Assembly (NCBI RefSeq): GCF_003010935.1
Contig: NZ_PGGN01000002.1
Location: forward strand, 372,001 to 436,000
DNA from: Phyllobacterium endophyticum
GTDB lineage: Bacteria; Pseudomonadota; Alphaproteobacteria; Rhizobiales; Rhizobiaceae
DNA length: 64,000 nt
Direction of reading: 5' to 3'
The stretch's first letter is position 1, and each line of letters begins with the position of its first letter. Below, one piece after another: positions 60,255-64,000 of this stretch. The notes under the pieces are model-generated. The model had not been told where the DNA came from. It was given only the letters and a program-made list of their open reading frames with translations, and searched no databases. Position numbers and translations under genes: made by a program.

Positions 60255-61472
60255 ATGGAAGAATTTCATAAAGTTCGCCGCCTGCCACCTTATGTTTTTG
60301 AACAGGTTAATCGCCTGAAGGCGAGCGCGCGAGCGGCGGGGGCGGATATTATCGATCTCGGAATGGGTAATCCGGATTTGCCGACACCACAGGGTATAGT
60401 GGACAAGTTGTGCGAGGCCGTTCAGGATCCCCGCACCCATCGGTACTCCTCCTCGAAGGGTATCCCGGGTTTGCGCCGCGCGCAGGCAGCCTATTACGAC
60501 CGCCGCTTCGGGGTGAAGCTCAACCCCGATACGCAGGTCGTGGCGACGCTTGGCTCCAAAGAAGGGTTCGCCAACATGGCGCAGGCCATCACCGCGCCGG
60601 GCGATGTGGTGCTTTGCCCGGACCCTACCTATCCTATCCATGCTTTCGGCTTCATCATGTCAGGCGGTGTGGTCCGCTCGATTCCGGCGATGCCCGATGA
60701 CCAGTTCATTCCAGCGTTGGAGCGCGGCGTTCGTCATTCCATTCCCAAGCCTCTGGCGCTCATTCTTAACTATCCCTCCAATCCGACCGCCCATGTTGCA
60801 TCGCTGGATTTCTACAAGGACGTGGTGGCTTTTGCGCGCAAGAATGAAATCATCATTCTCTCGGATCTGGCCTATTCGGAAATCTATTTCGACGATGCGC
60901 CGCCTCCCTCCGTCCTGCAGGTTCCCGGTGCGATAGATGTCGCGGTTGAATTCACCTCGATGTCCAAGACCTTCTCGATGCCCGGATGGCGGATGGGTTT
61001 CGCGGTTGGCAACGAACGGCTGATTTCGGCACTGACCCGTGTGAAATCCTATCTCGACTATGGCGCGTTCACTCCGATCCAGGTGGCCGCTGCCGCAGCG
61101 CTGAATGGTGATGGTTCGGATATTGCGGAGGTGCGCAACATCTACAAGCATCGGCGCGACGTTCTGGTGGAGAGCTTTGGCCGTGCCGGCTGGGATATAC
61201 CCGCACCTGCGGCGACGATGTTTGCCTGGGCACCGATCCCGGAGAAGTTCCGCAGCCTCGGTTCGCTGGAGTTCTCCAAGCTATTGATCGAACATGCCGA
61301 TGTCGCGGTCGCGCCTGGCATTGGCTTCGGCGAACATGGCGACGACTTTATCCGCGTCGCGCTGGTCGAGAATGAACACCGCATCCGTCAGGCAGCCCGC
61401 AATCTGAAGCGGTTTCTTTCAACCGCGGAAGAGAAATTGCATAACGTCATTTCGTTGAATGCGCACCGCTAA
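60255..61472 (+). CDS. PLP-dependent aminotransferase, AlaC-like
   Basis: A 405-residue fold type I aminotransferase. It aligns by memory with E. coli AlaC: LPPYVFEQVNRLKASAR, IIDLGMGNPDLPTP, THRYSSSKGIPGLRRA, NYPSNPTAHV, and SMSKTFSMPGWRMGF with the PLP-binding Lys. Rhizobial orthologues are often called LL-diaminopimelate aminotransferase, but the likeness to AlaC is closer. It would transfer amino groups between alanine or a related amino acid and a keto acid. The gene precedes hom, hinting at aspartate-family metabolism. Confidence 0.9.
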   Translation: MEEFHKVRRLPPYVFEQVNRLKASARAAGADIIDLGMGNPDLPTPQGIVDKLCEAVQDPRTHRYSSSKGIPGLRRAQAAYYDRRFGVKLNPDTQVVATLGSKEGFANMAQAITAPGDVVLCPDPTYPIHAFGFIMSGGVVRSIPAMPDDQFIPALERGVRHSIPKPLALILNYPSNPTAHVASLDFYKDVVAFARKNEIIILSDLAYSEIYFDDAPPPSVLQVPGAIDVAVEFTSMSKTFSMPGWRMGFAVGNERLISALTRVKSYLDYGAFTPIQVAAAAALNGDGSDIAEVRNIYKHRRDVLVESFGRAGWDIPAPAATMFAWAPIPEKFRSLGSLEFSKLLIEHADVAVAPGIGFGEHGDDFIRVALVENEHRIRQAARNLKRFLSTAEEKLHNVISLNAHR

Positions 61473-61483
61473 GAACCCGTGTT

Positions 61484-61685
61484 GAAACTCTACTGCGGCA
61501 GCCATCTGACGCGATTTTCTGTGCTTCCGGTGCTCACGTACTTTATGTACGCTGCGCTCCGGATCCCGAAAATCACGCCACCTGACTCGCCGCGGCGACT
61601 TTCAAACGAGTTCCAAGCGGCAGTGCTGGCACTGAAATTAGCGGCGCCTCCCGGCGCCGTCTCAATGAACTCAGGGATTTGAATA
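61484..61685 (+). promoter_or_regulatory. Hairpin-rich leader of hom
   Basis: The 200-bp leader holds four small inverted repeats in the hom direction: CGTAC/GTACG (61537-61551), TCGCCG/CGGCGA (61587-61598), CAGTG/CACTG (61621-61634) and GGCGCC/GGCGCC with loop TCCC (61643-61658). Such a series suggests a structured 5' RNA. No riboswitch class is recognised by eye. Confidence 0.4.
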
Positions 61686-63002
61686 ATGAGTGAAGCGCTG
61701 CGCGTGGGAATCGCCGGACTGGGGACTGTTGGTGCCTCGGTTCTGAAAATATTGAGCGACAAGGGTGAAATGCTCACCCGCCAGTGCGGCAAGGAAATCA
61801 TTCTGACTGCCGTGTCGGCACGCGATAAAAATCGAGATCGCGGCGTGGATTTCTCGTATGCAACCTGGTTCGACGATCCTGTGGCGCTGGCAAAGTCCAA
61901 CGATATCGATGTCTTTATTGAACTCATCGGCGGGGACGAGGGCTCGGCACGAGCCTCGGTCGAGGCCGCTTTGCGGTCGGGCCGTCACGTTGTCACGGCC
62001 AATAAGGCGCTTCTCGCCAAGCATGGTGTCTCGCTCGCGAGAATCGCCGAAGACAAGGGTGTTCTTCTGAACTTCGAAGCGGCAGTCGCTGGAGGTATTC
62101 CAGTGATCAAGGCACTACGCGAGTCCCTTACCGGCAATACGGTTTCACGGGTCTATGGCATCATGAACGGCACCTGCAATTATATCCTGACGCGCATGTG
62201 GGACGAGGGGATCTCGTTCGAGGATTGTCTCGCCGATGCCCAGCGCCTCGGCTACGCGGAGGCTGATCCGACGTTCGACATCGAAGGCAATGACACAGCT
62301 CACAAGCTCGCGATCCTGACCAGCCTTGCCTTCGGTACGCAAATCAGTGCGGACGATATCTATCTCGAAGGCATAAGCAATATCTCGCTCGCCGACATTA
62401 AAGCGGCCGATGAACTTGGCTACCGCATCAAGCTTTTGGGCGTCGCGCTCAAGACCGAGAGTGGCATCGAACAGCGCGTACATCCAACGATGGTTCCGGT
62501 CGAATCCGTGATCGCGCAGGTGCATGGCGTCACCAATGCCGTCGCGATCGAGACAGATCTCCTGGGGGAGCTTCTACTGTCCGGTCCAGGCGCGGGCGGC
62601 GCTGCGACTGCCTCGGCTGTGATAGGAGATCTGGCGGACATTGCCAAAAGCCGCCCAGGCTTTCAGCATGGGCCGGTATTTGGAACGCCGGCCAGGGCGC
62701 TCGCGCCTTACAAGCGCGCCAAGATGCGTGCACATGAGGGCGGTTACTTTATCCGCCTCACCGTTCATGACCGCGCAGGTGTTTTCGCTGCTATCGCCAA
62801 ACGCATGGCCGATAACGACATTTCGCTGGAGTCCATCGTTCAGCGACAGAGCGCGACCGACCAACCCGAAGCGACCAAGACGGTTATTCTCGTGACGCAC
62901 GAAACGACCGAGGCAGCTGTGAAGAAGGCGCTCGAAGGCATCGTCAAGGACGGGCATGCGACCGACAACCCGCAGATGATCCGGATTGAACGAGCCGGCT
63001 GA
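61686..63002 (+). CDS. hom: Homoserine dehydrogenase
   Basis: A 438-residue enzyme with the NAD(P)-binding GIAGLGTVGASVLKIL, the HSDH signature VVTANKALLAKHG, and NGTCNYILTRMWDEG, DPTFDIEGNDTAHKLAIL with the catalytic Lys/Asp region. A C-terminal ACT domain (YFIRLTVHDRAGVFAAIAKR) occurs at about residues 350-430 and normally allows feedback control by threonine. It reduces aspartate semialdehyde to homoserine for Thr and Met synthesis. A structured leader precedes it; glpX follows 177 bp later. Confidence 0.97.
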   Translation: MSEALRVGIAGLGTVGASVLKILSDKGEMLTRQCGKEIILTAVSARDKNRDRGVDFSYATWFDDPVALAKSNDIDVFIELIGGDEGSARASVEAALRSGRHVVTANKALLAKHGVSLARIAEDKGVLLNFEAAVAGGIPVIKALRESLTGNTVSRVYGIMNGTCNYILTRMWDEGISFEDCLADAQRLGYAEADPTFDIEGNDTAHKLAILTSLAFGTQISADDIYLEGISNISLADIKAADELGYRIKLLGVALKTESGIEQRVHPTMVPVESVIAQVHGVTNAVAIETDLLGELLLSGPGAGGAATASAVIGDLADIAKSRPGFQHGPVFGTPARALAPYKRAKMRAHEGGYFIRLTVHDRAGVFAAIAKRMADNDISLESIVQRQSATDQPEATKTVILVTHETTEAAVKKALEGIVKDGHATDNPQMIRIERAG

Positions 63003-63179
63003 ACACCAGGAAAACACCAGCTATAGCGTTTAATCGATTAGCTTTTTTGACGAGGCGGTTTTCTTGGCCGTCTGCTCTTGCCGCTGCGTTTCGACTTTGA
63101 CAAAAGGTTTGCATAGCAATGCTATGGAAGGTCGCATTCATCCGGAATGCGGCACGTCCACACCAACGCAGGGATTACT

Positions 63180-64000
63180 ATGCTCAAAACTTCCGACCAC
63201 AACGAAGCAGGTCTCGACCGCATTTTGACGCTCGAACTCGTGCGCGTAACCGAGCGGGCAGCCGTTGCCGCGGCGCGATTGCGGGGGCGCGGCGATGAGA
63301 TGGCAGCGGATCAGGCGGCGGTTGATGCGATGCGCCAGGAACTCAATCGCCTGCCGATATCAGGCACAGTCGTAATCGGCGAGGGCGAGCGCGACGAAGC
63401 GCCGATGCTCTACATTGGCGAGGAAGTCGGTACACGCAACGGACCGGAAGTCGATATCGCGCTCGATCCGCTGGAAGGCACAACCATTTGCGCCAAGAAC
63501 CTGCCCAATTCGCTCGCCGTTATTGCCATTGCCGAAAAGGGTAACCTTCTCTACGCACCCGATGTTTACATGGAAAAAATCGCCGTGGGACCCGGCTACC
63601 CTGCCGGGATCATCAATCTGGACGCGCCTGCCATCGAGAACATCATGGCTGTGGCCAAGGCCAAGGGCGTGCCAGTCAATGAAATCACCGCCTGCATCAT
63701 GGATCGTCCCCGTCATGCCCGGCTGATCGAGGAAGTGCGCGCAACCGGCGCCGCCATCCGCCTGATCGGCGATGGCGACGTGGCTGGCGTCATCCACACG
63801 ACCGATCCTGACGAAACCGGCATCGACATCTATATCGGCATCGGTGGTGCACCGGAGGGCGTACTTGCGGCTGCTGCATTGCGTTGCATCGGTGGTCAGA
63901 TGCAAGGCCGCCTGCAGTTGAACAGCGACGACAAGATTGCCCGCGCCGCCAAGATGGGTATAAGCAATCCGAAGAAGATCTACACCATGGAAGAGATGGC
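63180..64000 (+). CDS. glpX: Fructose-1,6-bisphosphatase class II (partial at window end)
   Basis: The frame is open from the ATG at 63180 to the window end, giving 273 residues of an expected 320-340. GlpX motifs are present: LVRVTERAAVAAARLRGRGD, VVIGEGERDEAPMLYIGEEV, and DIALDPLEGTTICAKN (metal-binding D-P-x-E-G-T). Class II enzymes hydrolyse fructose-1,6-bisphosphate for gluconeogenesis. The order hom-glpX is conserved in Brucella and Mesorhizobium relatives, where recJ usually follows. The 3' end lies outside. Confidence 0.96.
   Translation, partial: MLKTSDHNEAGLDRILTLELVRVTERAAVAAARLRGRGDEMAADQAAVDAMRQELNRLPISGTVVIGEGERDEAPMLYIGEEVGTRNGPEVDIALDPLEGTTICAKNLPNSLAVIAIAEKGNLLYAPDVYMEKIAVGPGYPAGIINLDAPAIENIMAVAKAKGVPVNEITACIMDRPRHARLIEEVRATGAAIRLIGDGDVAGVIHTTDPDETGIDIYIGIGGAPEGVLAAAALRCIGGQMQGRLQLNSDDKIARAAKMGISNPKKIYTMEEM

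Noticed and set aside
1-64000. CRISPR arrays and insertion sequences.
   Set aside because: No regularly spaced 24-40 bp repeats and no transposase reading frame were seen on either strand.

Overview
The window looks like chromosome of an alphaproteobacterium of the order Hyphomicrobiales (Rhizobiales), most likely near Phyllobacterium, Mesorhizobium or Brucella/Ochrobactrum. This is inferred from gene content and order, not from a search. Pointers are a conserved right-hand backbone (tig, radC-map-sfsA, phaC, an AlaC-type aminotransferase, hom, glpX), many small rhizobial families (DUF982- and DUF3606-type proteins), TadE/TadG genes and candidate EcfG-type stress promoters (GGAAC-N17-GTT).

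Layout. 1-0.6 kb: a decayed copy of the DNA ligase gene that is intact at 8.9-9.9 kb. 0.8-5.2 kb: a plus-strand copper-handling operon (His-rich secreted protein, small lipoprotein, TolC-type outer membrane protein, multicopper oxidase, cupredoxin, CusF-like protein) with no RND pump. 5.6-8.4 kb: minus-strand methyltransferase and polysaccharide pyruvyl transferase, then a second His-rich secreted protein. 8.7-18 kb: accessory region of stress and small genes (ATP-dependent ligase, DUF3606, ClpP-like protease, GST, flavin monooxygenase, zinc ribbon, many tiny membrane proteins), several in paralogous pairs and some behind EcfG-like promoters. 18.3-20.4 kb: TadG and two TadE-like pseudopilin-type genes. 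20.7-22.6 kb: an overlapping RsbQ-like hydrolase and PAS histidine kinase pair. 23.2-26.1 kb: HMCES/YedK operon, msrB and an epoxide hydrolase. 26.2-30.3 kb: orphan genes (YaaC-like protein, cytochrome c, sulfotransferase). 30.4-36.6 kb: HlyD plus membrane partner, then an RND pump and adaptor.

37-64 kb is housekeeping backbone interrupted at 42,846-56,102 by a 13.3 kb integrated element. Its ends are a 48-bp exact repeat of the 3' part of a tRNA-Glu gene. It carries a tyrosine integrase, an AlpA-like regulator, a coupled 28-residue membrane peptide, a primase and a P4-type helicase (apparently split by a frameshift), a repeat array, terminase genes, a ribbon-helix-helix protein and small phage-like genes, but no capsid, portal or tail genes. 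It resembles a phage satellite. Its right third holds cargo: a DUF2971-like protein and a PD-(D/E)XK protein on the plus strand, facing a five-gene minus-strand cassette (HEPN-like protein with an Rx4H motif, two membrane proteins, a coiled-coil protein and a short unknown). I regard this cargo as the best candidate for an undescribed, possibly anti-phage, system; that function is inference only.

Other points worth attention are a probable ~110-nt sRNA at 41.17-41.28 kb, a hairpin-rich leader before hom, and duplicated tiny genes at 14.4 and 17.9 kb whose differences are synonymous in one frame.
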